Shown here piece after piece: positions 26,034 through 35,138 of a DNA stretch of 45,745 bases. The notes below the pieces were generated by a model. It did no database searches. It was not told where the DNA came from and was given only the letters and a program-made list of their open reading frames with translations. The translations under genes were made by a program, and so were the position numbers. How positions within the stretch are numbered: the stretch's first letter is position 1; each line of letters opens with the position of its first letter. Source of the stretch: Anaerolineales bacterium. Its GTDB lineage: Bacteria; Chloroflexota; Anaerolineae; Anaerolineales; Villigracilaceae. The stretch spans positions 1 to 45,745 of the forward strand of contig JAGNWT010000028.1 in NCBI GenBank assembly GCA_017985935.1. The letters run 5' to 3'.

Positions 26034-27983
26034 ATGAAACTATCCAAGAGACTGGTAGCACTCCTCTCCTCCATCTTTATTCTTTCCATCATCTCCTGCG
26101 GGTTTCCCGCCACCCTGCCTGAAACCACAGCCACTCCGGGCGACATCCCCGTTCCCGTCACGGCCACTGCGACCGCGCTTCCTGAACCGCGCACATTGAC
26201 CGTGTGCCTTGGGCAGGAACCCAATACCCTTTATCCCCTGGGCGGACCGAACGCCGCTGCGCGCAGTGTACTGGCAGCCGTCAATGACGGACCGATCGAT
26301 ACCATCGGGTATGAATATCAGCCGGTCATTCTCACCCAGCTGCCTTCTTTCGAGAACGGCGATGCCCAGATCAACACGGTTTCGATCAAGGCTGGAGATC
26401 AGGTCGTGGATTCGAATGGCGAGCTTGTTCTGCTGGCCCAGGGAACAAAAGTCCGCCCGGCAGGCTGCCGCGCCGATGATTGCATTCTCACTTACGACGG
26501 CACAACTCCGCTTGAAATGGATCAAATGGTCGTCACGTTCCGCATGCGCCCCGACCTGACCTGGTCAGATGGAACTCCCATCACTTCCGACGATTCGGTC
26601 TTTGCTTACACCCTTGCCACCAACCCGGCATCGGTCTCCAATTTTTATCTGATCGACCGCACGCAGACTTACGAAGCTGCAGACAACCTGACCCTGCAAT
26701 GGTGGGGCAAGCCCGGCTTTATTGACTCGGCTTACTTCACAAACTTCTGGGCTCCTGCGCCCAAACATCTGTGGAGCGAATTTTCCGCAGATCAACTGCC
26801 CTCCATCGACATCGCTTCGCGTGCGCCCGTCGGCTGGGGACCTTATCAGGTCAAGGAGTGGATCACGGGCGATCACATCACCCTTGAAAAGAATCAATAC
26901 TATTATCGAGCCGCAGACGGCTTCCCCAAATTTGACACGCTCACCTTCCGCTTTATCGCTGACCCGAACACGGCGCTCAGTGAATTGGTCGCCGGCCGCT
27001 GTGACATCATCGACCCGACCATTCGGCTGGATGGACAGGCAAGCCTGTTGAAGGAAATGGAAGCCGGTCAGCAGGCACAGGCTTTCTTTGCGCCCGGTAT
27101 GACCATTGAATGGCTCGGCATTGGCACCAATCCCGCTTCTTATGATGACGGCTTTGATACCGTTTTCCAAAAAGACCGCGAAGATATTTTCGCAGACGCA
27201 CACACCCGTCAGGGCATCGCGTATTGCCTCGACCGTCAGTCTGTGGTGGATAACGTGCTCTCCGGACTCACGACCGTCCCGGTCACTTACGTCCCGGTGG
27301 AGCACCCCCTGTACGATCCGAACATTGACCCGATCACATTCGATACCACCACGGGCATATCCCTTCTGGAGCAGGCAGGCTGGCGCGACACCGATGGCGA
27401 CCCTGCAACTCCGCGTCTGGCTGTCGCGGTGGATAATGTCAAAGCTGGAACGCCTCTACTTCTTAATTACTACACCACCACTGCCACACAACGCAGGCAG
27501 GCGGTTGAGATCCTTCAACGCTCGCTGGCGCAATGCGGCGTGGGGTTGAACGTGCAATATTTCTCGCAAGACAATTTGTATGCTCCCGGTCCCGAAGGGC
27601 TGCTCTTTGGCCGCCGCTTTGATCTCATTCAATACGCGATGGGCGTAAATAGCATTGAACCCCCGTGCGATTGGTTCACCACTGATGAAACCCCCACAGC
27701 CTCGAACAGTTGGATCGGCACGAACGTCACCGGCTACAGCAATGAACAATTCGATGCAGCCTGCCGCACCGCGCAGCTTTCCCTACCGGATGAACCGGGC
27801 TATGCAGATTCATACCGCCAGACACAGGTGCTTTTCTCCACCGAGCTTCCCGCCATTCCGCTCTATTACAGATTGCGCGTTGCGGTTGCCAGACCGGATG
27901 TTTGCGGTTTTGATCTTGACCCCACAGCCAACCCTCTATGGAACATTGAAGCCATCGACAAAGGCGAGGCTTGCCAGAATTAA
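26034..27983 (+). CDS. Peptide-type ABC transporter binding lipoprotein without own permeases (a)
   Basis: A 649-residue SBP_bac_5 family protein. The lipobox ending in SIISC puts the lipid on Cys22; a Pro/Thr linker follows. Canonical order: LTVCLGQEPNTLYPLGG at the start, LTWSDGTPITSDDSVFAY, GWGPYQVKEWITGDHITLEK, ALSELVAGRCDIID, then the helix HTRQGIAYCLDRQSVV. Several extra Cys pairs (for example CRADDC) suggest disulfides. ATG at 26034 has AAAGGA seven bases upstream. It is followed directly (TAA then ATG) by a second binding protein and no permeases, so it may feed the neighbouring systems or serve as a sensor. Confidence 0.9.
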   Translation: MKLSKRLVALLSSIFILSIISCGFPATLPETTATPGDIPVPVTATATALPEPRTLTVCLGQEPNTLYPLGGPNAAARSVLAAVNDGPIDTIGYEYQPVILTQLPSFENGDAQINTVSIKAGDQVVDSNGELVLLAQGTKVRPAGCRADDCILTYDGTTPLEMDQMVVTFRMRPDLTWSDGTPITSDDSVFAYTLATNPASVSNFYLIDRTQTYEAADNLTLQWWGKPGFIDSAYFTNFWAPAPKHLWSEFSADQLPSIDIASRAPVGWGPYQVKEWITGDHITLEKNQYYYRAADGFPKFDTLTFRFIADPNTALSELVAGRCDIIDPTIRLDGQASLLKEMEAGQQAQAFFAPGMTIEWLGIGTNPASYDDGFDTVFQKDREDIFADAHTRQGIAYCLDRQSVVDNVLSGLTTVPVTYVPVEHPLYDPNIDPITFDTTTGISLLEQAGWRDTDGDPATPRLAVAVDNVKAGTPLLLNYYTTTATQRRQAVEILQRSLAQCGVGLNVQYFSQDNLYAPGPEGLLFGRRFDLIQYAMGVNSIEPPCDWFTTDETPTASNSWIGTNVTGYSNEQFDAACRTAQLSLPDEPGYADSYRQTQVLFSTELPAIPLYYRLRVAVARPDVCGFDLDPTANPLWNIEAIDKGEACQN

Positions 27984-29924
27984 ATGAGGCGCATCCTTAA
28001 TATCGCGGCCCTTCTGGCCTTTTTTGCCGCCTCATGCTCACCTCAGCCTGCTCCTGTGGCAGAGCCAACCAGCATATCTGCCCCGGAGCTCCTTCCATCG
28101 CCGACCGCCGTCCAGCATGCCCCAGAGATCCGTTTCGCATTGATCGGTGAAGCGCCCGCTTCACCGATCAATGTTTGGGCGTTGTTCGACGAGGCAGGCG
28201 CGAGTTACACAAATTACGCCCTCATGTCGGGCTCGTGGCCGCGGCTTTTCCGCACCCTTCCATCGGACTCGTCACTTCAACCTTTTGCTGCGCAGGGCAT
28301 GCCCTCACCGGTCGCTCAGGAAAACGAGCTTTATTCCGCAACGGTCAGTTTGCGCACCGACCTGAAGTGGACCGACGGCTCTCCTTTTTCAGCCGAAGAT
28401 GTTGCGTTCACGACCAACACAGCCATCGCTTTTGAACTGAGCTATGACTGGCAGAGGCATTACGACCCCAATTTCCTCCTTCGTGCTGAAGCACTCGATC
28501 CCTATACGGTCAAATTCCATTTCAAACAAAAGCCGGGTGTGGCGGTTTGGCAGTATGGAGTATTGCAGGCGCCTATTGTGCAAAAGGCATACTGGGAAAA
28601 TGCGATCGGCGACGCATTGGGGGCGATGCCGTCCAAAGAATTGCTCGGTCAGATCGAAGATGCGCGAGCGTATCTTGCCACGGTGCAATCCTCGGTGGAT
28701 GAGTTGACCCTGCAGTTCGCAGCCATGCAAAGAGCCGGGCAGGCGAACAGAGAAATTCAAGGGCAGCTTGCTCGCAGAACTGCCGAACTTGGCTTCGCCA
28801 AAAATTCTCTCGATGATCTGCTGGCAGAGAAGAACGCGTTGACCGCAGCGGCTCACCAAAAACTTTTTCAACTGGACAGTGAAAACGAGCCGACCCTGGG
28901 TCCCTGGCTTTTGGACTCTCAAGAGACGGACATCTGGGTGAGTATTCCCAACCCCGATTATTCGGGCTGGTTTGGCGCACCAAATTTTGACCGCGCAGTG
29001 TACCGCTTTTACCCGGATGAACAGTCTGCTCTGACCGCATTTCAAAATGACCAGGTGGATTTTGTCCTTTCACAAACTTCGAGCGATGCCCAGATCGCCG
29101 GTGCAAAAAGTAACCCCAGTTACAGCGCGCGATTTCTTGTTTTCAACCCCTTGAATACCCGGCTTGCCGATCCGTCTTTGCGGTCTGCGCTAAACTGTAT
29201 GATCGACCGGTCGGTACTCGCGGCGGAGATCTTGCAAAACAAGGCCATGCCTTTTGAAGATTTTGTTCTTTCTTCGCAATGGCATGATGCAAGCCTGAAA
29301 GATCCCTGCTCTGGCATGGATCGGACCGCGCGTATCGAGTACGCTGTGCAATTATTGAAGACCGCCGGATATTCATGGAGCTTGGAGCCGGGATCCGACT
29401 CTGCAGGGCAGGGATTATTGCTTTCAAGCGGCGAAGCCTTCGCACCTATTGCTCTGCTCGCGCCGTTGGAAGAAGAGGATGCCTTGCGTTCCGCCGCCGC
29501 CAGATATATTGCCGGGCAGGCGCAATACCTTGGAATCCCACTGACCGTTCAAGAGACAAGTCTTGATGAAGTGGTGTACGCGGTGTATAGCTCGCAGAAA
29601 TACGACGCAGCGCTCATGGGCTGGCGATTGAGCGAGCACCCCGCGTACCTTTGCGAGTGGGTCGGGGGTGGGAATCCCTACCTGTATAACGGGAGCAGGT
29701 TCCAGCCGATGTGTGATGCGCTGGCTTTCGAGTCAGAAATGGATGCGGCGCGGCAGATTGTCGGGCAGGTCGAATCCGGTTTGATGGCGGAGCTTCCGCT
29801 TTTGCCTTTATTCACGGTGGCGCAGGTGGATGTGTATGACGGGATCTCGTATCCGGTGCAAAATGTTCTAAATGGTTGGGCTGGTTTTTACGGCGCGCCT
29901 TCTTACGCTATCCCGTCCCCATAA
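27984..29924 (+). CDS. Peptide-type binding lipoprotein with coiled-coil insertion (b)
   Basis: A 646-residue SBP_bac_5 family lipoprotein (lipobox AASC, Cys18). The family frame is recognisable: LKWTDGSPFSAEDVAFT near 127-143, TLGPWLLDSQETDIWVSIPN near 304-323 and the helix SLRSALNCMIDRSVLAAEI. Between them, at about 218-298, is a long Ala/Leu/Glu/Gln-rich stretch with heptad spacing (for example LATVQSSVDELTLQFAAMQR), which reads as a coiled coil inserted before the GxGPY-like segment. Its ATG abuts the stop of the preceding binding protein, so the two are made together. Ligand unknown. Confidence 0.88.
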   Translation: MRRILNIAALLAFFAASCSPQPAPVAEPTSISAPELLPSPTAVQHAPEIRFALIGEAPASPINVWALFDEAGASYTNYALMSGSWPRLFRTLPSDSSLQPFAAQGMPSPVAQENELYSATVSLRTDLKWTDGSPFSAEDVAFTTNTAIAFELSYDWQRHYDPNFLLRAEALDPYTVKFHFKQKPGVAVWQYGVLQAPIVQKAYWENAIGDALGAMPSKELLGQIEDARAYLATVQSSVDELTLQFAAMQRAGQANREIQGQLARRTAELGFAKNSLDDLLAEKNALTAAAHQKLFQLDSENEPTLGPWLLDSQETDIWVSIPNPDYSGWFGAPNFDRAVYRFYPDEQSALTAFQNDQVDFVLSQTSSDAQIAGAKSNPSYSARFLVFNPLNTRLADPSLRSALNCMIDRSVLAAEILQNKAMPFEDFVLSSQWHDASLKDPCSGMDRTARIEYAVQLLKTAGYSWSLEPGSDSAGQGLLLSSGEAFAPIALLAPLEEEDALRSAAARYIAGQAQYLGIPLTVQETSLDEVVYAVYSSQKYDAALMGWRLSEHPAYLCEWVGGGNPYLYNGSRFQPMCDALAFESEMDAARQIVGQVESGLMAELPLLPLFTVAQVDVYDGISYPVQNVLNGWAGFYGAPSYAIPSP

Positions 29925-29928
29925 ACTT

Positions 29929-29937
29929 TGCTATAAT
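29929..29937 (+). promoter_or_regulatory. Extended -10 promoter element before the third ATPase pair
   Basis: TGCTATAAT, an extended -10 (TGn plus perfect TATAAT), 27 bases upstream of the GTG start at 29965. A -35 is not needed for this class and none is seen. Confidence 0.5.
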
Positions 29938-29964
29938 GAATAAATTCTTAATCAGGAGTTGGAT

Positions 29965-30990
29965 GTGGCACAGAGCGATCGCAAGCCCTTGTTGGAAGTT
30001 CGCAATCTGAAAACATATTTTTACACCGAAGACGGCGTGGTCAGCGCAGTGGACGGTGTAAATTTTGAAGTGTATCCTGGCGAAGTGCTGGGTATTGTGG
30101 GTGAATCAGGCTGTGGAAAGAGTGTTACTTCTCTTTCGATCATGCGTTTGATCTCACCTCCTGGCAAGATCACCGAGGGAGAGATCCTGCTGGATGGCAG
30201 GAACCTCCTTGAACTTTCTGAAACTGAAATGACAAAGATCCGCGGCAACAAGGTATCCATGATCTTTCAGCAGCCGCAGACCGCTTTGAACCCGGTCTTT
30301 CAGGTGAACGACCAGATCGCCGAAGTGTTGAATATTCACAAGGATCTTGGCAAAGATGCTGGGAAGGCACGCGCCGTTGAATTGCTGAAGATGGTTGGCA
30401 TTCCAGACGCGGAACGCCGTGCTGAAGCGTATCCGCACGAACTTTCGGGCGGCATGGCGCAGCGTGTGATGATCGCGATGGCGCTGGCTTGCGTGCCCGA
30501 ACTGTTGATCGCGGACGAGCCCACCACCGCTTTGGATGTGACCATTCAGGCGCAGATCCTCGACCTGATACGTGACCTGCGTTCGCAGATGGGGACTTCC
30601 GTGATCCTGATCACGCATGATCTGGGCGTGGTGGCGGAAATGGCCGAACGTGTGGCGGTGATGTATGCCGGCGAAGTCGTGGAGCAGGCTGAAGTGGGGG
30701 CGCTCTTTGAGAAACCATTGCATCCCTACACTCAGGGATTGATCGGGTCCATCCCCGTGCTTGGACAATTAAAAGAACGGCTGGATGTGATCCCCGGCTC
30801 GGTTCCCAATCTGGTGAACCTGCCTCCCGGCTGCCGTTTTGCGCCGCGCTGCACTGCCCGCGAAAAGTTCGGTCTTAAGATCTGCACCGAGCAGAAGCCG
30901 CCTCTGACCGAAGCGGCTCCGGGTCATCTGGCGCGTTGCTGGCTGTATCAAAACGCTGAAGGTCATCAGTCGCCGTTGAAGGCGAGCTGA
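29965..30990 (+). CDS. ABC transporter ATPase, OppD/DppD type (third pair)
   Basis: A 341-residue ATPase. Walker [10 protein letters not shown], signature LSGGMAQR, Walker [12 protein letters not shown] and LITHDLGVV are intact; the C-terminal extension carries CRFAPRC. A GTG start at 29965 is chosen because AGGAG lies six bases before it and directly abuts the alternative TTG at 29959. The gene has its own promoter candidate and pairs with the next ATPase, but no permease gene lies beside the pair. It may energise the ATPase-less permeases at 41630-43514. Confidence 0.92.
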   Translation: MAQSDRKPLLEVRNLKTYFYTEDGVVSAVDGVNFEVYPGEVLGIVGESGCGKSVTSLSIMRLISPPGKITEGEILLDGRNLLELSETEMTKIRGNKVSMIFQQPQTALNPVFQVNDQIAEVLNIHKDLGKDAGKARAVELLKMVGIPDAERRAEAYPHELSGGMAQRVMIAMALACVPELLIADEPTTALDVTIQAQILDLIRDLRSQMGTSVILITHDLGVVAEMAERVAVMYAGEVVEQAEVGALFEKPLHPYTQGLIGSIPVLGQLKERLDVIPGSVPNLVNLPPGCRFAPRCTAREKFGLKICTEQKPPLTEAAPGHLARCWLYQNAEGHQSPLKAS

Positions 30991-31026
30991 CCGTTATAAA
31001 AAAATTACCGCCTTGGAGCGAAACAA

Positions 31027-32010
31027 ATGGCAGAGCCTCATAAAGCAGAAGATTTGGTGGAAGTTCAACATCTGGTGAAATACTTTCCGGTACGCGCCGG
31101 TTTAATGCAGCGCGTGGTGAACTGGGTGAAGGCAGTGGACGATGTTTCGTTCACTGTGAAGAAAGGTGAAACGCTCGGCATGGTGGGTGAATCGGGCTGC
31201 GGCAAGACCACGATCGGGCGTTCCATGCTCCGGTTGATCGAGCCGACCTCGGGCTCGGTCCACTATGACGATAAGGATGTTTTGAAACTGCGCGGCAACG
31301 AACTGAAAGATGTCCGCCGTCACATGCAGATCATTTTTCAAGATCCGTACGCGTCTCTTGACCCGCGTGTTCCGATCGGCGAAGCCGTGATGGAAGGGCT
31401 TCACATCCATAACATTGGCACACGTCAGGAACGTTACGATCTGATGATCGAAACGCTTAAAAAGGTGGGGCTTGAGGATTATCACGCCCGTCGTTATCCG
31501 CACGAATTTTCCGGCGGTCAGCGACAGCGTATCGGGATCGCGCGTGCCTTGGCCTTGCGTCCCAATTTCATCATCTGCGACGAACCTGTCTCCGCGTTGG
31601 ATGTTTCCATTCAATCGCAGGTGCTTAACATCTTGAAGGACTTGCAGAAGGAATTCGGGCTCACCTATCTTTTCATTGCACATAACCTGAGCGTGGTGGA
31701 GCACATCTCAGACCGCGTGGCTGTGATGTACCTCGGTAAGATGGTCGAGCTTACCTCTCGTGATGACCTTTTCAAACAGCCGCTTCATCCCTACACCAAG
31801 GCGCTGATGTCTGCCATTCCGATCCCTGATCCGAAACTTAAGCGTTCGCGCGAAGTGCTCAAAGGAGATGTCCCCAGCCCGCTCAACCCGCCCAAAGGCT
31901 GCCGCTTCCATCCGCGCTGCCCGCTGGCAGATAAGATCTGTTCAGAGCAGGAGCCTGAATTCCGTGAAGCCATGCCCGGGCATTTTGTCGCGTGTTGGAT
32001 GGTGAAGTAA
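31027..32010 (+). CDS. ABC transporter ATPase, OppF/DppF type (third pair)
   Basis: A 327-residue ATPase with Walker [10 protein letters not shown], signature FSGGQRQR, Walker [12 protein letters not shown] and IAHNLSVVE, where Asn replaces the Asp usual after the switch His. The C-terminal extension [19 protein letters not shown] is standard for OppF/DppF. It lies 36 bases after its partner and 12 bases before a response-regulator gene, with no terminator between, so all three may be co-transcribed. Confidence 0.92.
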   Translation: MAEPHKAEDLVEVQHLVKYFPVRAGLMQRVVNWVKAVDDVSFTVKKGETLGMVGESGCGKTTIGRSMLRLIEPTSGSVHYDDKDVLKLRGNELKDVRRHMQIIFQDPYASLDPRVPIGEAVMEGLHIHNIGTRQERYDLMIETLKKVGLEDYHARRYPHEFSGGQRQRIGIARALALRPNFIICDEPVSALDVSIQSQVLNILKDLQKEFGLTYLFIAHNLSVVEHISDRVAVMYLGKMVELTSRDDLFKQPLHPYTKALMSAIPIPDPKLKRSREVLKGDVPSPLNPPKGCRFHPRCPLADKICSEQEPEFREAMPGHFVACWMVK

Positions 32011-32022
32011 AACAGGCCAACG

Positions 32023-33102
32023 ATGGAATTGAATGTCCTGATCGTTGATGACCAGCGCGATATTCTGCGGCTGCTTCACTCCACGCTCGATACACTAAAG
32101 AGCGCGAAGATGAAGATCTTTGAAGCGCCTTCAGGCGAAGAAGCCCTGCTCGAATCCGCTCGGCGCAAGATCGACATGCTCATTTCTGATTACAAACTGC
32201 CCGGCATGAGCGGCGTGGAATTGATTCACAAGGTCCGCGCCCGCCATCCGGAAGCCAAGGTCATCTTGATCAGCGGCGTTTCCGACCGCAAGGTGCGCGA
32301 AGAATTGCTCGGCGCCGGCGCGCTGGCTGTATTCGACAAGCCGATCCCCATGGCTGATTTTTTAGATGTCGTGGAGCGTGGACTCGGTCTCGTCCAAACG
32401 ATATTCCCTGCTGAAAAATTTGACGAAAAAACAGAAAAACGCCGCACCCGCATCTCTGATCTGCTTGCCAACTTCAGGCAGGACATCAAAGCGGATGCGG
32501 TCTTTTTGATCAACGACCGGGGATTGATCCAGGCGCGGACGGGGAAATTGCGCGATGGCAGCATGGAAGTCTCCCTGGTTTCAGCGTTGATGACCATTCA
32601 CGGCGCGAGCTTGAAGGTCGCCCAATACAATCATCAAGAAAAACTCGACTCGTATCACGTCTTTAGTAATGGCGACCACGATCTGCTGTTCATTCCAGTT
32701 GCCCCCACTCACGCCTTGCTGGTGGCTGGAAATAACCTGGCCAACGAGGAACGGATCCTTGAGACCGTGATCTCCCTGCTTGCTCTGCGCACCCAGGTGG
32801 ATAAGTCTCTTCGGTCCATGGGCATGACGGGCGAACTGCAAATGCCAAAGCTTGAAAAGCCCGCTTCGCCGACTACCTCGATCCCTGAGGCGGCGCCGGC
32901 GGAAAAAGCGGTCGATGCCGCCCCTGCTCCGGAGATGGAAGCCCTCTTGAAAAATGCTGCTGCGAAGAAAGCCCAGTCCGGTGACATGGATGATTTCTGG
33001 AACCAGGCCGCCGCCAAACTTGGCAGTAAGCCTGTCAATTCCGATGTGATCTCGCTGGAAGAAGCGCGCAAGCTGGGGTTGATCCCGGAAGATGGCAAGT
33101 AA
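32023..33102 (+). CDS. Response regulator with Roadblock-like domain
   Basis: A 359-residue cytosolic protein. The N-terminal receiver domain (1-120) has the acidic pair Asp9/Asp10, phospho-acceptor Asp56 (ISDYKLPG), Ser84 and Lys106 (FDKP). Residues about 140-270 (DLLANFRQDIKADAVFLIND, then LLFIPVAPTHALLVAG) fit the Roadblock/LC7 fold, which acts in small GTPase regulation or protein assembly rather than DNA binding. A Pro/Ala-rich linker (about 280-312) and a short C-terminal segment with DDFWNQAAAKLG follow. No sensor kinase is nearby. Placement right after the ATPase pair suggests shared transcription, but the functional link is unproven. Confidence 0.85.
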   Translation: MELNVLIVDDQRDILRLLHSTLDTLKSAKMKIFEAPSGEEALLESARRKIDMLISDYKLPGMSGVELIHKVRARHPEAKVILISGVSDRKVREELLGAGALAVFDKPIPMADFLDVVERGLGLVQTIFPAEKFDEKTEKRRTRISDLLANFRQDIKADAVFLINDRGLIQARTGKLRDGSMEVSLVSALMTIHGASLKVAQYNHQEKLDSYHVFSNGDHDLLFIPVAPTHALLVAGNNLANEERILETVISLLALRTQVDKSLRSMGMTGELQMPKLEKPASPTTSIPEAAPAEKAVDAAPAPEMEALLKNAAAKKAQSGDMDDFWNQAAAKLGSKPVNSDVISLEEARKLGLIPEDGK

Positions 33103-33110
33103 AAAATCTG

Positions 33111-33119
33111 TGTTACAAT
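33111..33119 (+). promoter_or_regulatory. Extended -10 element of the tRNA-Gln gene
   Basis: TGTTACAAT (TGn plus TACAAT) ends 11 bases before the mature tRNA 5' end, a fitting distance for a start site just upstream of the tRNA. Confidence 0.45.
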
Positions 33120-33130
33120 TTTGCCCGCAC

Positions 33131-33201
33131 TGGGGCATGGTGCAATGGCAGCACACCAGCCTTTGGAGCTGTGGATCTTGGTTCGAATCCAGGTGCCCCA
33201 G
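33131..33201 (+). tRNA. tRNA-Gln (anticodon UUG)
   Basis: A complete 71-base cloverleaf. Acceptor stem TGGGGCA (33131-33137) / TGCCCCA (33194-33200) with discriminator G; D arm GTGC-AATGGCA-GCAC; anticodon loop CTTTGGA with anticodon TTG at 33163-33165; T arm CTTGG-TTCGAAT-CCAGG. The weak U1-A72 end pair and G73 match glutamine identity. The first pair of the anticodon stem (C27-U43) is a mismatch. CCA is not encoded, so it must be added after transcription. Confidence 0.95.
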
Positions 33202-33208
33202 CCTGATA

Positions 33209-33236
33209 CTCCCCACATTTGAGGGGTTTCTTTTCT
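33209..33236 (+). terminator. Possible terminator of tRNA-Gln
   Basis: A short CCCC/GGGG hairpin with an eight-base loop, then TTTCTTTTCT. The stem is short, so support is modest. Confidence 0.35.
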
Positions 33237-33282
33237 AAACAGGATTTTCACGGCGGGGTTTCCGCAGTGATAAATCCTGTTT
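33237..33282 (+). repeat. Long inverted repeat upstream of glmU
   Basis: AAACAGGATTT (33237-33247) pairs perfectly with AAATCCTGTTT (33272-33282); inside are TCAC/GTGA and GCGG/CCGC stems, giving one long near-continuous hairpin of 46 bases. It ends 27 bases before the glmU start and may be a second terminator or a structured leader. Confidence 0.5.
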
Positions 33283-33309
33283 ATGTTTTAATCTAGTGAG
33301 GTGAAACCT

Positions 33310-34677
33310 ATGAGAGTGACGGCCGTCCTCCTTGCCGCGGGGCAGGGAACTCGTATGAAATCCGATCTGCCGAAGGTGCTGCACCCCGTTGCGGGCAAGC
33401 CCATGATCTGGCATGCGCTGCAGGCCATCAGCCAATCCACTTCCGAGAAACCGGTCGTGGTTGTTGGTCACGGCGCAGATGAAGTGACGAAGTATCTCGG
33501 AGATTCTGCGTCCACGGTGATGCAGGAACCGCAGCTGGGTACCGGTCATGCAGTGATGCAGGCGGAGTCTTTGCTCAAAGGCAAGACCGATCTGGTTGTC
33601 GTCTGCTACAGCGATATGCCCCTGCTGCGCGGTGAGACTTTGAAGAAGCTGGTCGAGACGCAGATGAACAACAAGGGACCGATCTCGATGCTGACGGTCC
33701 ATTCGGACGATCCGCGTGGATTCGGGCGCGTCATCCGCAAGGCGGACGGGACAGTGGAATCCATTGTTGAGGAGTATGTCGCCACGCCTGAGCAGCTGCG
33801 GGTTCGTGAGCTCAACGTGGGCGGATATTGTTTCGATGCCAATTGGCTTTGGGACGCATTGCGCCGCATCCCGAAGAATCCCAGGAAGGGCGAATATTAT
33901 TTAACCGACACGGTGGAGCTTGCAACCAAGGACGGTCTGCCGGTGCAGGCGACCGTGATGGATGACCTTGAGGAGACCATCGGCGTGAACACGCGGGTGC
34001 ATCTTTCTGAGTGCGAAAATGCCATGAGGCGCAGGATCAACCAGCAGCATATGTTGAACGGTGTGACGATGATCGATCCCGCTTCGGCATATATCGAAGC
34101 CGGGGTGAGCATCGGCAGGGACACGGTCATCATGCCGAACACCTATTTGCATGGGAAAACAGAGATCGGTGAAGGCAATGTGATCGGGCCGAACACCATC
34201 GTGCGCGATACAAAGATCGGTAATCGCTGCAAGGTGCTGGCATCTTCGTTGGAAGGCGCCCTGCTCGAAGACGATGTGGATATGGGTCCCTTCGCGCGTT
34301 TGCGAAAGGGAGCGCACCTGGGGAATCACGTCCACATGGGGAATTTTGGTGAGGTGAAGGACTCATACCTTGGCGACGGCGTGAAGATGGGGCATTTCTC
34401 TTACATTGGCAACGCACAGGTCGGGGTCAATACCAATATCGGTGCGGGGACGATCACCTGTAATTATGATGGTGAGCATAAACACCCGACCCTGATCGGC
34501 GCGGATGTTTTCATCGGTTCAGACACCATGTTGGTGGCTCCGCTCAAGATCGGCGCTGGAGCGCGGACCGGCGCGGGAGCAGTGGTGACGAAGGACATCC
34601 CCGAAGATACGCTCGCGGTGGGCATGCCTGCGCGCGCGATCAAGAAATTGGAAAGAAAAGTTAAGAACCAAAAGTAA
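33310..34677 (+). CDS. glmU: Bifunctional GlmU: GlcN-1-P acetyltransferase / GlcNAc-1-P uridylyltransferase
   Basis: A 455-residue cytosolic enzyme that acetylates glucosamine 1-phosphate and then makes UDP-GlcNAc for peptidoglycan. N-terminal pyrophosphorylase domain: LLAAGQGTRMKSDLPKVLH, PQLGTGHAV, and YSDMPLL. From about residue 250 a left-handed beta-helix follows, with the acetyltransferase segment GHFSYIGNAQVG (His in the catalytic position), NIGAGTITCNYDG and VFIGSDTMLVAPLKIG. Both halves look active. ATG at 33310 has GAGGTG six bases upstream; the in-frame GTG at 33301 lies inside that site. Confidence 0.95.
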   Translation: MRVTAVLLAAGQGTRMKSDLPKVLHPVAGKPMIWHALQAISQSTSEKPVVVVGHGADEVTKYLGDSASTVMQEPQLGTGHAVMQAESLLKGKTDLVVVCYSDMPLLRGETLKKLVETQMNNKGPISMLTVHSDDPRGFGRVIRKADGTVESIVEEYVATPEQLRVRELNVGGYCFDANWLWDALRRIPKNPRKGEYYLTDTVELATKDGLPVQATVMDDLEETIGVNTRVHLSECENAMRRRINQQHMLNGVTMIDPASAYIEAGVSIGRDTVIMPNTYLHGKTEIGEGNVIGPNTIVRDTKIGNRCKVLASSLEGALLEDDVDMGPFARLRKGAHLGNHVHMGNFGEVKDSYLGDGVKMGHFSYIGNAQVGVNTNIGAGTITCNYDGEHKHPTLIGADVFIGSDTMLVAPLKIGAGARTGAGAVVTKDIPEDTLAVGMPARAIKKLERKVKNQK

Positions 34678-34721
34678 TTGACAAAGTTAGATCCTTGGAA
34701 AGTAACCAGTATAGGTAAATT

Positions 34722-35129
34722 ATGAAACTTACAGATAAAGAAAAACGATCTCTGATAGACCTCGCGAACGAAGCTCGTAAATTTTCGTATTCGCCGTATT
34801 CAAACTATCCCGTTGGTGCGGCGGTGCGGACAAAGAGCGGAAAGATCTACACGGGCGTGAACGTAGAGAACGCCGCCTTCCCGCAGACCATGTGCGCCGA
34901 GCGGGTGGCGATCTTCAAGGCGGTCTCGGAAGGTGAAATGGAATTCGATGTGATCGCCGTGGTCACGAAGAACGGCGGCTCGCCCTGCGGCGGATGCAGG
35001 CAGGTGATGGCCGAGTTTGGCTTGGATGCGTTGGTGCTCTTTGCAGATGGAGAGGGGAATCTGTTGAAGGAGTTGACTGTAGCCGAGTTGCTGCCCGAAG
35101 CTTTCACCCCGGCGCATCTGCCAAGATAA
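34722..35129 (+). CDS. cdd: Cytidine deaminase
   Basis: A 135-residue zinc enzyme that deaminates (deoxy)cytidine to (deoxy)uridine for pyrimidine salvage. The zinc ligands and catalytic acid are visible: Cys58-Ala-Glu60 and PCGGC with Cys89 and Cys92, the tetrameric three-cysteine type. The substrate segment GVNVENAAFPQTMCAER is typical. It lies 44 bases after glmU and nine bases before recO, likely co-transcribed. Confidence 0.95.
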   Translation: MKLTDKEKRSLIDLANEARKFSYSPYSNYPVGAAVRTKSGKIYTGVNVENAAFPQTMCAERVAIFKAVSEGEMEFDVIAVVTKNGGSPCGGCRQVMAEFGLDALVLFADGEGNLLKELTVAELLPEAFTPAHLPR

Positions 35130-35138
35130 CGCTGGCAA

